NCBI GenBank assembly: GCA_964541695.1
Contig: CAZIRB010000067.1
Location: 1 to 13,298 of the forward strand
DNA from: CAZKGE01 sp964541695
Lineage (GTDB): Bacteria > Bacillota > Clostridia > Christensenellales > CAG-138
Direction: 5' to 3'
DNA: 13,298 nt
A program made the translations under genes and the position numbers. The notes beneath the pieces were generated by a model. The model was not told the origin of the DNA. It ran no database searches and worked only from the letters and a program-made list of their open reading frames with translations. Below are positions 6,277 to 13,298 of the stretch, in pieces. How positions within the stretch are numbered: position 1 is the first letter of the stretch; every line of letters begins with the position of its first letter.

Positions 6277-7458
6277 TCACATACCCCCTATGATCCGGTT
6301 GAAAATCCCGAGTCCTTCGTCGATCTCGTCCTTTGTGATCGTCAGCGGCGGCAAAAAGCGAATCGTGTCCTTGCCGGCGGACAGCGCGAGCAGTCCGTTT
6401 TCGACGAGCGCCGCGACTGCCTCGCGGTGCGGTACCGACACGCCGACGCCCACCATCAGCCCAAGGCCGCGCACACTCGTTACGGCCCGCAGTTGCATGC
6501 TTTCGATGCGGCCGCGGATGTACGCGCCCTTTTCCGTCACGTCCGCGAGCAGTTCCTCCGTCAGCGTGTCGAGCACGGCGAGCGCGCCCGCCGCCGAGAC
6601 CGGGTTGCCGCCGAACGTCGCCGCGTGCGTGCCCGCGCCGAGCACGTTTGCGCAGCGCGCGTTTGCGAGGATGCCGCCGAACGGCAGCCCGCCCGCGATC
6701 CCCTTGGCGAAGCTCACCACGTCCGGCTCGACGCCGTACTGCTGGAAGCAGAACAGCGTGCCCGTGCGGCCCACGCCCGTCTGCACCTCGTCGACGAGCA
6801 GCAGGATGTCCTTCTCGCGGCAGAGCGCGGCGACCTCGGCGACAAAACCCTTTTCCAGCGGCAGCACGCCGCCCTCACCCTGAACTAGCTCCAGCATCAC
6901 GGCGCAGACGGCATTGCCGCAGGCACCGCGCACGCTGGTAACGTCGTTTGCCTGCGCGTGCACGAAGCCCTCGGTGAACGGGAAAAAGTAGTTATGAAAC
7001 ACGTCCTGGCCGGTCGCGGCGAGCGTCGTCACCGTGCGGCCGTGGAACGACTGGCCGAGCGTGACGATCGTGCTGCGGCCCGCCCCGTATTGATCGAACG
7101 AGTACTTGCGCGCGAGCTTGATCGCGCCCTCGTTGGACTCCGCGCCGGAGTTGGCGAAGAACGCGCCCGCCATGCCGGTCCGCTCGCAGAGCTTTTGGGC
7201 AAGGCGCGCCGCGGGCTCCGTGTAGAACAGGTTGGACGCGTGCGGGAGCTTACCCGCCTGCTCCGTGATTGCGGCAAGCCAGGCTTTGTTTCCGTAGCCG
7301 AGCGAGCACACGCCGATGCCGCTCGCAAAGTCGATATACCGTCTACCGGCAAAGTCAAAAAGCGCCGCGCCCTCACCGTGCTCGACGGCGACCGGGAAAC
7401 GCTTGTACGTCCCCATGATGTGTTCGTCCGTCAGCCGGATGACCTCTTCGTTCGTCAT
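6277..7458 (-). CDS. argD: Acetylornithine aminotransferase
   Basis: This PLP-dependent class III aminotransferase converts N-acetylglutamate semialdehyde and glutamate to N-acetylornithine and 2-oxoglutarate. Key parts are the phosphate-binding SGAES (104-108), SFHGRT (137-142), GEGG (194-197), the DEVQTGVGRTG cofactor-ring region (223-233) with Asp223, the Schiff-base Lys252 in SFAKGIAGG, and ATFGGNP (280-286). At 393 residues it is typical of ArgD. The ATG at 7458 is chosen because the protein begins there like its homologues (MTNEEVIRLTDEHIMGTY) and AGAGG lies about 11 nt upstream; the frame extends further up to 7620 but that part is out-of-frame argB. It follows argB after 38 nt, the widest gap in the operon, and is almost contiguous with argF. 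It could also act as a succinyldiaminopimelate aminotransferase, as some ArgDs do. Confidence 0.96.
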   Translation of the reverse strand: MTNEEVIRLTDEHIMGTYKRFPVAVEHGEGAALFDFAGRRYIDFASGIGVCSLGYGNKAWLAAITEQAGKLPHASNLFYTEPAARLAQKLCERTGMAGAFFANSGAESNEGAIKLARKYSFDQYGAGRSTIVTLGQSFHGRTVTTLAATGQDVFHNYFFPFTEGFVHAQANDVTSVRGACGNAVCAVMLELVQGEGGVLPLEKGFVAEVAALCREKDILLLVDEVQTGVGRTGTLFCFQQYGVEPDVVSFAKGIAGGLPFGGILANARCANVLGAGTHAATFGGNPVSAAGALAVLDTLTEELLADVTEKGAYIRGRIESMQLRAVTSVRGLGLMVGVGVSVPHREAVAALVENGLLALSAGKDTIRFLPPLTITKDEIDEGLGIFNRIIGGM

Positions 7459-7496
7459 ACGCGTCGGTTCCTCTCTCTGTGTCGTTTTGGCCTGCC

Positions 7497-8351
7497 TCAG
7501 GCCGTGACCATCGTGCCGATGCCCTCGTCGGTGAGCATCTCGATGAGGATCGAGTGCGGCACGCGCCCGTCGATGATGAACGCGCGCTTGACGCCCTGTT
7601 CCACGGCGTGCGCGCAGCACTCGAGCTTCGGGATCATGCCGCCGGTGATCACGCCGTCCGCTCTCAGCTTTACGATCTCGGAAAGCCGGATGTTCGTGAT
7701 CAGCCGCCGCGCCCCGTTCAGCCCCTCGAGCACGCCCTCCGTGTCCGTCAGGCTGATCAGGCTCTCGGCGTTGAGCGCGCCCGCGATATGCGCCGCGGCC
7801 GTGTCGGCGTTGATGTTGTAGATGTTGCCGTCCTTATCGCAGCCGAGCGTCGAGACCACGGGGATGTACCCCTTCTCGAGCAGGTCGTTGATCGGCGCGG
7901 GGTGGATGGCGACAATTTTGCCGACGTAGCCCAGCTTCTCGTCGAGCGTCTCGGCCTCGATCAAATGTCCGTCCACGCCGGAGAGGCCGACGGCCATGCC
8001 GCCCACGCTCTGGATGAGGTTGACGAGGTTTTTATTCACCTTGCCCGCCAGCACCATCTGCGCGACCTCCACGGTCTCGCGGTCCGTCACGCGCAGGCCG
8101 TCCACGAACGTGCTCTCCTTGCCGAGCTTCTTCAGCATCGCGGACAGTTCCGGCCCGCCGCCGTGCACGAGCACGATCTTGACGCCGACCAGCGTTAGCA
8201 GCACCATGTCGGCCATGACGGCCTTGCGGTCCGCGTCCTCGTCCATCGCGCTGCCGCCGTACTTGACGACGACGGTCTTGCCGTAGTAGTTTTGGATATA
8301 CGGGAGCGCCTGCGTCAATATTTCGGCGCGCAAAGCAATATCGATCGTCAT
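7497..8351 (-). CDS. argB: Acetylglutamate kinase, arginine-sensitive type
   Basis: It phosphorylates N-acetylglutamate with ATP, usually the controlled step of the acetylated pathway. It has 284 residues. Visible motifs are KYGGSAM (30-36), HGGGPEL (63-69), GLRVTD with Arg87, NINADTAAAHIA (179-190) and GGMIPK (237-242) with Lys242. The N-terminal helix AEILTQALPYIQNYYGKT (9-26) and the C-terminal EMLTDEGIGTM (271-281) are both hallmarks of hexameric, arginine-inhibited kinases; insensitive enzymes such as that of E. coli lack the N-terminal helix. Feedback inhibition by arginine is therefore likely. The ATG at 8351 overlaps the argJ stop (ATGA, 4 nt), a coupled start; the frame runs upstream to 8723, but that stretch lies inside argJ. 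Confidence 0.97.
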   Translation of the reverse strand: MTIDIALRAEILTQALPYIQNYYGKTVVVKYGGSAMDEDADRKAVMADMVLLTLVGVKIVLVHGGGPELSAMLKKLGKESTFVDGLRVTDRETVEVAQMVLAGKVNKNLVNLIQSVGGMAVGLSGVDGHLIEAETLDEKLGYVGKIVAIHPAPINDLLEKGYIPVVSTLGCDKDGNIYNINADTAAAHIAGALNAESLISLTDTEGVLEGLNGARRLITNIRLSEIVKLRADGVITGGMIPKLECCAHAVEQGVKRAFIIDGRVPHSILIEMLTDEGIGTMVTA

Positions 8352-9559
8352 GTGCGGTAATCCCCGTTGATCTTTACATAATCGTAGGTCAGATCGCAGC
8401 CGTAGGCCGTCGCGGACGCGCTGCCGCCGGCGAGCGTGATCAGGATTTGAATCTCCGCCTCCGACAGCACCGCCTTGGCCGTCTCCTCCGAGAACGGCAC
8501 GCCCATACCGTTTTGGCACACAACAAGCTCCCCCGCGGCGGAGACAAACGTCACGCCGACCCGATTTACGTCGATGTCCGCGCCCGCGTAGCCGAGCGCG
8601 CACAGCACGCGGCCCCAGTTCGCGTCCGCGCCGAACATCGCGCACTTGACGAGCGGCGAGTTGATCACGGACTTGGCAAGCTTCCTCGCCGCGGCCGTGT
8701 CCGCCGCGCCCGACACGGTGCATTCAAGCAGCTTCGTCGCACCCTCGCCGTCGGCGGCGATCATGCGGGAAAGATACCGCGTCACCTCGGCAAGCGCCGC
8801 GCAAAACGCGGCAAAGTCCGCACCGTCGCTTACAATTTCCGCGTTGCCCGCCATGCCGTTGGCCAGCACGGTCACCATGTCGTTCGTCGACGTGTCGCCG
8901 TCGACGCTGACCATGTTGAAGCTGTCCGCGATATCCGCGTCGAGCGCGCTTTGCAGCATTTTGGGCGCAATCGCCGCGTCGGTCGTGATGAAGCACAGCA
9001 TGGTCGCCATATTCGGCTGGATCATGCCGCTGCCCTTGGCGATGCCGCCGATTCTGCATTCCCCGCCGCCGAGCGTGAACTTGACGGCGATCTCCTTCTT
9101 ATGTTTGTCCGTGGTCATGATCGCCTCGGCCGCGCCGTCGCTGTCGTCGCCGAGCAGCTTAATGAGCGGGCCGATGCCGGCGGCGATCGGTTCGAGATCG
9201 AGCGGCTTGCCGATCACGCCCGTCGAGGCCACGACGACGTCGGAGGGCGAAATGTTCAGCGCCTCGCCGACAAGTCGGCACATCTCGCGCGCGACCTCGA
9301 CGCCGCCCGCGTTGCAGGTGTTCGCGTTGCCGCTGTTGCAGACGATCGCGCGCGCATAGCCGTTTGCGACGTTCTCGCGCGTCACCGCGATCGGCGCGCC
9401 CTGCACGAGATTTTGCGTGTACACGCAGGCGCAGGCCGCAGGGATCTGGCTCACGATCAGCGCGAGATCCTTCTTCGTCCTGTTCTTGCGGATTCCGCAG
9501 TGGACGCCCGCCGCGGTAAAGCCTTTCGCGGCGCACACGCCGCCTTCGATACGCTCCAT
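8348..9559 (-). CDS. argJ: Ornithine acetyltransferase / N-acetylglutamate synthase
   Basis: It moves the acetyl group from N-acetylornithine to glutamate, releasing ornithine and regenerating N-acetylglutamate (cyclic pathway). Bifunctional members also use acetyl-CoA; sequence alone does not settle which type this is. The 403-residue precursor carries the self-cleavage block KGSGMIQPNMATML (175-188), with the cut expected between Ala185 and Thr186, so Thr186 becomes the nucleophile of the beta chain. The oxyanion-hole STGVIG is at 112-117, and NSGNANTCNAG at 75-85 is also typical. The N-terminus GGVCAAKGFTAAGVHCGI is family-like, supporting ATG 9559, which lies 3 nt after the argC stop. It overlaps argB by 4 nt. 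Because no argA is in the operon and argE would be unnecessary, ArgJ probably sustains the whole route. Confidence 0.97.
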   Translation of the reverse strand: MERIEGGVCAAKGFTAAGVHCGIRKNRTKKDLALIVSQIPAACACVYTQNLVQGAPIAVTRENVANGYARAIVCNSGNANTCNAGGVEVAREMCRLVGEALNISPSDVVVASTGVIGKPLDLEPIAAGIGPLIKLLGDDSDGAAEAIMTTDKHKKEIAVKFTLGGGECRIGGIAKGSGMIQPNMATMLCFITTDAAIAPKMLQSALDADIADSFNMVSVDGDTSTNDMVTVLANGMAGNAEIVSDGADFAAFCAALAEVTRYLSRMIAADGEGATKLLECTVSGAADTAAARKLAKSVINSPLVKCAMFGADANWGRVLCALGYAGADIDVNRVGVTFVSAAGELVVCQNGMGVPFSEETAKAVLSEAEIQILITLAGGSASATAYGCDLTYDYVKINGDYRT

Positions 9560-9562
9560 CGT

Positions 9563-10504
9563 CTATTCCTTTCCAAGGCGCAGCCCCGCATAGGGGTCCG
9601 CGCCGATCATGCAGTTGAGACACTCGACCGCGGCGCCGGACGCGCCCTTGCCGAGGTTGTCGAAGCGTGCGAGCAGCGTCAAGCGCTCCGCGTTGCCCGC
9701 GACGGACACGTCCATCGCGTCAAGACCGGCCATGCCGCCCGCCGCCAGATATCCGCCCTCGTCCATCGCCTCCAAAAAGCGCACGGCGGGCCCGCGGTAC
9801 CGGCCGCGGTAGACAGCCCGGATATCCTCGACGCCCGCGCCGCCCGCGAGCTGTTCGGCAAACACCGGCACGGCCGTCAGCATGCCGCAATCATAGTCCG
9901 CCACCACCGGGCAGAATGCCGGCGCGCTGTCGAGGCCGCTGTACGCGCGCATCTCGGGCAGGTGCTTGTGCGACTGCGACAGCGCGTAGAGCCGCGGCGA
10001 AGCCAGTAAGGGGTCGCGCTCCGCATCCTCATACTGCGCGATCATCGCCTTCCCGCCGCCGCTGTACCCGGTGACCGACGTGCACGAAAGCCGCGCGCCG
10101 CTCTTCAAGATACCGGCTTGAACCAGCGGTAAAACAAGCGCTACATACCCGCTCGCGTGGCAGCCCGGCACGGCGACGCGCTTTGCGCCTCTCAGCCGCT
10201 CGAAGCCGCCGTCCACCAGCTCCGGAAACCCGTACACCCAGCCGCTTGCCGTCCGGTGCGCGGTCGAGGCGTCGATCACGCGCACGTTCGGGTTCTCAAT
10301 CATGGCGACGGCCTCGATTGCCGCCGCGTCCGGCAGGCAGAGGATCGCAACGTCGCAATCGTTCAGCGCGCGACGCCGCGCTTGCGGGTCCTTGCGCTCC
10401 GCTTCCGGCAGCGTGACGAGCGTTACGTCCACGCGTTCTGCCAGCCGCCCGTGGATCCGCAGCCCCGTCGTGCCCTCTTTGCCGTCAATGAATACCCTAT
10501 GCAT
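9563..10504 (-). CDS. argC: N-acetyl-gamma-glutamyl-phosphate reductase, short (type 2) form
   Basis: The NADPH-dependent enzyme reduces acetylglutamyl phosphate to the semialdehyde that ArgD uses. The 313-residue protein opens with VFIDGKEGTTGLRIHGRL (4-21), the nucleotide-binding segment of the short ArgC class. Catalytic Cys115 lies in PGCHASG (113-119), where longer type-1 enzymes usually have NPGCYPT. SQSHKHLPEM near the centre supplies the conserved His. Length, N-terminus and the Cys motif place it in the type-2 ArgC family rather than the roughly 345-residue type 1 that I regard as usual in Bacillus. The ATG at 10504 overlaps the argH 3' end by 8 nt, so translation is likely coupled. 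It is part of the seven-gene operon. Confidence 0.95.
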   Translation of the reverse strand: MHRVFIDGKEGTTGLRIHGRLAERVDVTLVTLPEAERKDPQARRRALNDCDVAILCLPDAAAIEAVAMIENPNVRVIDASTAHRTASGWVYGFPELVDGGFERLRGAKRVAVPGCHASGYVALVLPLVQAGILKSGARLSCTSVTGYSGGGKAMIAQYEDAERDPLLASPRLYALSQSHKHLPEMRAYSGLDSAPAFCPVVADYDCGMLTAVPVFAEQLAGGAGVEDIRAVYRGRYRGPAVRFLEAMDEGGYLAAGGMAGLDAMDVSVAGNAERLTLLARFDNLGKGASGAAVECLNCMIGADPYAGLRLGKE

Positions 10505-11876
10505 GCTGCAAAAACTCCCGCAGAGCCGCGGCCTGCTTTTGTACGGATTCCGGCGAGGTGCCGCCCTCGGAAGTGCGCGCCTTTACACAGTTGTCAAGGT
10601 CGACCGCCGCGTAGATATCCTTGTCGAACAGCTCCGAAAACGTCCGGTATTGCGCAAGCGGCAGCGTCTCGAGCGTCTCGCCCGCGGACATGCACTTCGC
10701 CACAAGCTGCCCCACGACCTTGTAGGCCGTGCGGAACGGCAGCCCCTTTTTGACGAGATAGTCGGCGCAGTCCGTGGCGTTGATGAAGCCCTCGGCCGCG
10801 GCATTCCGCATGTTGTCCACGCGCACCGTCATGGTCGCGAGCATCGGGGCAAATACAGCCAGGCAGGCCTTTGCCGTGTCGAACGCGTCGAATACGGCCT
10901 CCTTGTCCTCCTGCATGTCCTTGTTGTAGGCCAGCGGCAGCCCCTTCATCATCGTCAGAAGGGCCATGAGGTCGCCGTAGACGCGGCCCGTCTTGCCGCG
11001 CACGAGCTCCGCCATGTCGGAGTTCTTCTTCTGCGGCATGATGGACGAGCCGGTCGAGAACTCGTCCGAAAGCTCGACGAAGCGGAACTCCCAGGACGAC
11101 CAGAGCACGACCTCCTCGGCCAGGCGCGACAGGTGCATCATCAAAATCGCGAGCGCGCTCACTAGCTCAATGCAAAAATCCCGGTCGGACACGGAGTCGA
11201 CCGAGTTTTGCGTCGCGCCTGCAAAGCCCAGCGCGTCGGCCGTCATGCCGCGGTCGATCGGGTACGTCGTGCCCGCGAACGCGCACGCGCCGAGCGGCGA
11301 GGCGTCCATGCCGTAGACGGCGTTCTTGAGCCGCACGAGGTCGCGGCGCAGCATCATCGCGTACGCCAGCAGCCAGTGCCCGAACGTGACGGGCTGCGCG
11401 CGCTGCAGATGCGTATACCCCGGCATGACCGTGCCGGCGTTTTTATCGGCAATATCGAGGATGGCCGCCATCAGCGCCCGGGTGAGCGCGCCGGTTTCGG
11501 CGGCCTCGGCGCGCAGGTACAGCTTAAAGTCCAGCGCGACCTGGTCATTGCGGCTCCTGGCCGTGTGCAGCTTCTTGCCGTCGTCGCCGATGCGCCGCGT
11601 CAGCTCGAGCTCGATGAACGAATGGATGTCCTCGGCCATTGGATCGATCGCGAGCGCGCCCCCGGCGATGTCGTCGCGGATCGCCTCGAGCGCGTCGAGA
11701 ATGCGCTCGGCGCTCTTTTCCGGAATGATCCCGCGCGCGCCGAGCATGGCCGCGTGCGCCATCGAGCCCGCGATGTCCTGTTCGAACATGCGGCCGTCCA
11801 CCGCGATCGACCGGTTAAATTCCTCCGCCAGCTGCGCGTTGCCGCCCGCCGTGCGTCCCGCCCAGAGCTTCTCCAT
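10497..11876 (-). CDS. argH: Argininosuccinate lyase
   Basis: It splits argininosuccinate into arginine and fumarate, the last pathway step, as a homotetramer of the fumarase/aspartase superfamily. The 459-residue length is normal. Conserved regions seen are HTARSRNDQVALDFKLY (104-120), the TxxHLQ-type YTHLQRAQPVTFGHW (154-168) with His155, and the signature loop GSSIMPQKKNSDMAEL (276-291) containing the catalytic Ser. Most family members read KKNPD where this one has KKNSD. The ATG at 11876 is preceded by GGGGAG at 7 nt and lies 16 nt after the argG stop. The 3' end overlaps argC by 8 nt. Placement directly after argG pairs the two steps that turn citrulline into arginine. Confidence 0.97.
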   Translation of the reverse strand: MEKLWAGRTAGGNAQLAEEFNRSIAVDGRMFEQDIAGSMAHAAMLGARGIIPEKSAERILDALEAIRDDIAGGALAIDPMAEDIHSFIELELTRRIGDDGKKLHTARSRNDQVALDFKLYLRAEAAETGALTRALMAAILDIADKNAGTVMPGYTHLQRAQPVTFGHWLLAYAMMLRRDLVRLKNAVYGMDASPLGACAFAGTTYPIDRGMTADALGFAGATQNSVDSVSDRDFCIELVSALAILMMHLSRLAEEVVLWSSWEFRFVELSDEFSTGSSIMPQKKNSDMAELVRGKTGRVYGDLMALLTMMKGLPLAYNKDMQEDKEAVFDAFDTAKACLAVFAPMLATMTVRVDNMRNAAAEGFINATDCADYLVKKGLPFRTAYKVVGQLVAKCMSAGETLETLPLAQYRTFSELFDKDIYAAVDLDNCVKARTSEGGTSPESVQKQAAALREFLQHA

Positions 11877-11892
11877 GCGCGCGCTCCCCGAC

Positions 11893-13113
11893 TTACTTTT
11901 TGTTCTTCTGGTCCAGCATCGCGCGGACCTTGATCGGCAGGCCGTAGAGGTTGATGAAACCCTCCGCGTCCTTCTGGTTGTAATCGCTCGCGCCGAACGT
12001 GGCGATGCTCTCCGAATACAGGCTGTACGGGCTCTCGATCCCGGCCTTGATGATGTTGCCCTTGTAGAGCTTGAGCTTCACCGTGCCCGTGACGTTCTCC
12101 TGCGTCTTGTCGACGAAGGCCGCGAGCGCCTCGCGCAGCGGAGTGAACCACTGGCCGTTGTATACAAGCTCCGCGTAGGTGATCGCGAGCTCCTGCTTTT
12201 TATGCATGGTCTGCTTGTCGAGCGTGATCGTCTCGAGCGCCTCGTGCGCGCGGTACAGAATCGTGCCGCCGGGGGTCTCGTAGACGCCGCGGCACTTGAT
12301 GCCGACGAGCCTGTTTTCGACGATGTCGAGAAGGCCTACGCCGTTCCTGCCGCCGATCTCGTTGAGCGCAAGGATGATCTCCTTGGGCGTCATTTTCTTG
12401 CCGTCGAGCGCCACCGGCACGCCCTGCTCAAACTCGAGCGCGATATAAGTCGGCTCATCGGGCGCGTCGATGGGCGAAACGCACATCTCGAGGAAGCCGT
12501 CCTTCTCGTACTGCGGTTCGTTGCTCGGGTCCTCGAGGTCCAGCCCTTCGTGCGAGAGGTGCCAGAGGTTCTTGTCCTTGGAGTAGTTCGTCTCGCGGCT
12601 GATGTGCAGCGGGATGTCGTGCGCCTCCGCGTAGTCGATCTCCTCCTCGCGCGAGCGGATGCTCCATTCGCGCCACGGCGCGATGACCTTCATCTGCGGC
12701 GCGAAGTGCATGACGGTCAGCTCGAAGCGGACCTGATCGTTGCCCTTGCCCGTGCAGCCGTGCGCAACGGCGTCCGCGCCCTCGGCCAACGCGATCTCGG
12801 CGAGCCGCTTTGCGATGATCGGCCGCGCAAACGACGTGCCGAGCAGGTACTCCTCGTAGATCGCGCCGGCCTTCATCGTCGGCACGATGTACTCGTTGAC
12901 GAAGACGTCGGTCAGGTCCTCGACATACAGCTTGGAGGCGCCGGTCTTTTTCGCCTTCTCCTCGAGCCCGTCCAGTTCGCCGACGCCCTGCCCCACGTCC
13001 GCCGCCATGGCGATGACCTCGCAGCCGGGGTAGTTCTCCTTGAGCCAAGGGATGATCACAGACGTATCCAGTCCGCCCGAATAGGCGAGGACGATTTTTT
13101 TAATGTCGGACAT
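11893..13113 (-). CDS. argG: Argininosuccinate synthase
   Basis: It joins citrulline and aspartate using ATP (to AMP and PPi) to form argininosuccinate. The 406-residue protein has the PP-loop AYSGGLDTSV (10-19) for ATP, GCTGKGNDQVRFE (119-131) for citrulline/aspartate binding, and FARPIIAKRL (95-104). The start at 13113 is preferred over an in-frame ATG at 13173: homologues begin at MSDIKKIVLAYSGG, GGGAGG lies 7 nt upstream, and the predicted transcription start (about 13138) lies downstream of 13173. It is the first gene of the operon, directly behind the promoter and the ARG boxes, so it should respond most directly to arginine. Length and motifs are normal and nothing appears damaged. Confidence 0.98.
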   Translation of the reverse strand: MSDIKKIVLAYSGGLDTSVIIPWLKENYPGCEVIAMAADVGQGVGELDGLEEKAKKTGASKLYVEDLTDVFVNEYIVPTMKAGAIYEEYLLGTSFARPIIAKRLAEIALAEGADAVAHGCTGKGNDQVRFELTVMHFAPQMKVIAPWREWSIRSREEEIDYAEAHDIPLHISRETNYSKDKNLWHLSHEGLDLEDPSNEPQYEKDGFLEMCVSPIDAPDEPTYIALEFEQGVPVALDGKKMTPKEIILALNEIGGRNGVGLLDIVENRLVGIKCRGVYETPGGTILYRAHEALETITLDKQTMHKKQELAITYAELVYNGQWFTPLREALAAFVDKTQENVTGTVKLKLYKGNIIKAGIESPYSLYSESIATFGASDYNQKDAEGFINLYGLPIKVRAMLDQKNKK

Positions 13114-13144
13114 GCGGTCGCCTCCCATGAAAAATATTGTATAT

Positions 13145-13173
13145 ATATTAGTCTTGTCAGAATAATAAGTCAA
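13145..13173 (-). promoter_or_regulatory. Promoter of the arginine operon
   Basis: Read on the minus strand, TTGACT (13173-13168) and TAATAT (13150-13145) are 17 bp apart, near-consensus for the housekeeping sigma factor. The start point should be near 13138, leaving a leader of about 25 nt containing GGGAGG. The short leader leaves no room for a riboswitch, T-box or attenuator. Confidence 0.82.
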
Positions 13174-13174
13174 T
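13157..13174. promoter_or_regulatory. ARG-box-like site 3, overlapping the -35
   Basis: TCAGAATAATAAGTCAAT contains AGAAT-AATA-AGTCA, matching the ARG box core TGAAT-N4-ATTCA at 8 of 10 specified positions. It covers the -35 hexamer and part of the spacer, so ArgR/AhrC bound here would directly block RNA polymerase. It is weaker than the two upstream boxes. Confidence 0.5.
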
Positions 13175-13180
13175 AGCGTT

Positions 13181-13198
13181 TATGAAATTTTATTCTAA
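13181..13198. promoter_or_regulatory. ARG box 2 (ArgR/AhrC operator)
   Basis: TATGAAATTTTATTCTAA carries TGAAA-TTTT-ATTCT, two mismatches from the consensus TGAAT-WWWW-ATTCA. It is separated by 3 bp from the next box, the tandem spacing typical of ArgR hexamer operators. Confidence 0.7.
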
Positions 13199-13201
13199 AT
13201 A

Positions 13202-13219
13202 TTTGAATGAATATTCATA
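13202..13219. promoter_or_regulatory. ARG box 1 (ArgR/AhrC operator)
   Basis: TTTGAATGAATATTCATA contains both half-sites perfectly, TGAAT and ATTCA, with a 4-bp middle GAAT. It is the best ARG box in the window. It lies 29-46 bp upstream of the argG -35 hexamer, so it may anchor a hexamer that also occupies the weaker promoter-proximal boxes. A divergent gene beyond the window edge could share it. The remaining 13220-13298 shows no gene or clear signal. Confidence 0.82.
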
Positions 13220-13298
13220 TTGTTCGCGAAAATCCAGTGGCATAGCTGTGTTCGTCAAGTAGAAAGTGCATAAAAAGGGCCCCGAGAAGTACATAGTC

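Noticed and set aside
8447..10009. 520-codon plus-strand open frame opposite argJ and argC
   Set aside because: It is extremely rich in Arg, His and Ala, with no domain signature; a shadow of the arginine genes.
13114..13173. 20-residue N-terminal extension of ArgG from ATG 13173
   Set aside because: It spans the Shine-Dalgarno and the promoter -10/-35, and ArgG homologues begin at MSDIKKIVLAYSGG.
11326..13176. 616-codon open frame on the plus strand opposite argH and argG
   Set aside because: It is the antisense of two certain enzymes, has low-complexity Arg/Val/Ala-rich composition, and no family resemblance. GC-rich third positions keep the opposite frame open.
13114..13298. T-box, arginine riboswitch or attenuator upstream of argG
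   Set aside because: The predicted transcript leader is only about 25 nt, with no room for such structures; ARG boxes explain the regulation.

Overview
The window looks like chromosomal DNA from a GC-rich, endospore-forming Firmicute of the Clostridia type. The evidence is a CotH-family gene, a miniature protein resembling the Spo0A DNA-binding domain, strong Shine-Dalgarno sequences, sigma-A-like promoters, intrinsic terminators and AhrC/ArgR-type ARG boxes. The exact genus cannot be told from the sequence. Protein-coding genes are strongly GC-biased at third positions, which leaves many long open frames on the opposite strand. I treat these as shadows.

Left part (1-2333): the 3' part of a CotH-kinase-family gene runs off the left edge. 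A tRNA-Ser(CGA) follows, with its own promoter, a palindromic leader and a terminator. Then come a small minus-strand gene for a Spo0A-C-like protein (83 aa) and a divergent plus-strand gene for a small XRE/Cro-type regulator (80 aa). The AT-rich gap between them carries two near-identical GGGATATATCC palindromes, plus a third inverted repeat abutting the regulator's ribosome binding site.

Middle part (2334-5291): a minus-strand ABC exporter half-transporter (permease fused to ATPase) is divergent from a plus-strand DUF4332-type helix-hairpin-helix protein. Their intergenic region holds a 9-bp-arm inverted repeat beside the exporter start and a TATAAT promoter for the DUF4332 gene. A 15-bp-stem bidirectional terminator separates this gene from the convergent arginine operon.

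Right part (5292-13298): a tightly packed minus-strand operon argG-argH-argC-argJ-argB-argD-argF encodes the whole route from glutamate (through acetylated intermediates) and ornithine to arginine, except the carbamoyl-phosphate supply (carAB). ArgJ recycles the acetyl group, so no separate argA is needed. ArgB keeps the N-terminal helix typical of arginine-inhibited kinases, and ArgC is of the short type-2 class. Upstream of argG is a strong promoter (TTGACT, 17 bp, TAATAT). Three ARG-box-like sites accompany it: two in tandem with a 3-bp gap just upstream, and one weaker site overlapping the -35 element. This supports transcriptional arginine repression on top of likely feedback on ArgB.

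I see no CRISPR array, insertion sequence or prophage. Nothing here clearly amounts to an undescribed multi-gene system. The most interesting leads are the palindrome-flanked divergent pair (mini Spo0A-C protein and XRE regulator), the ARG-box cluster, and the divergent CotH protein.
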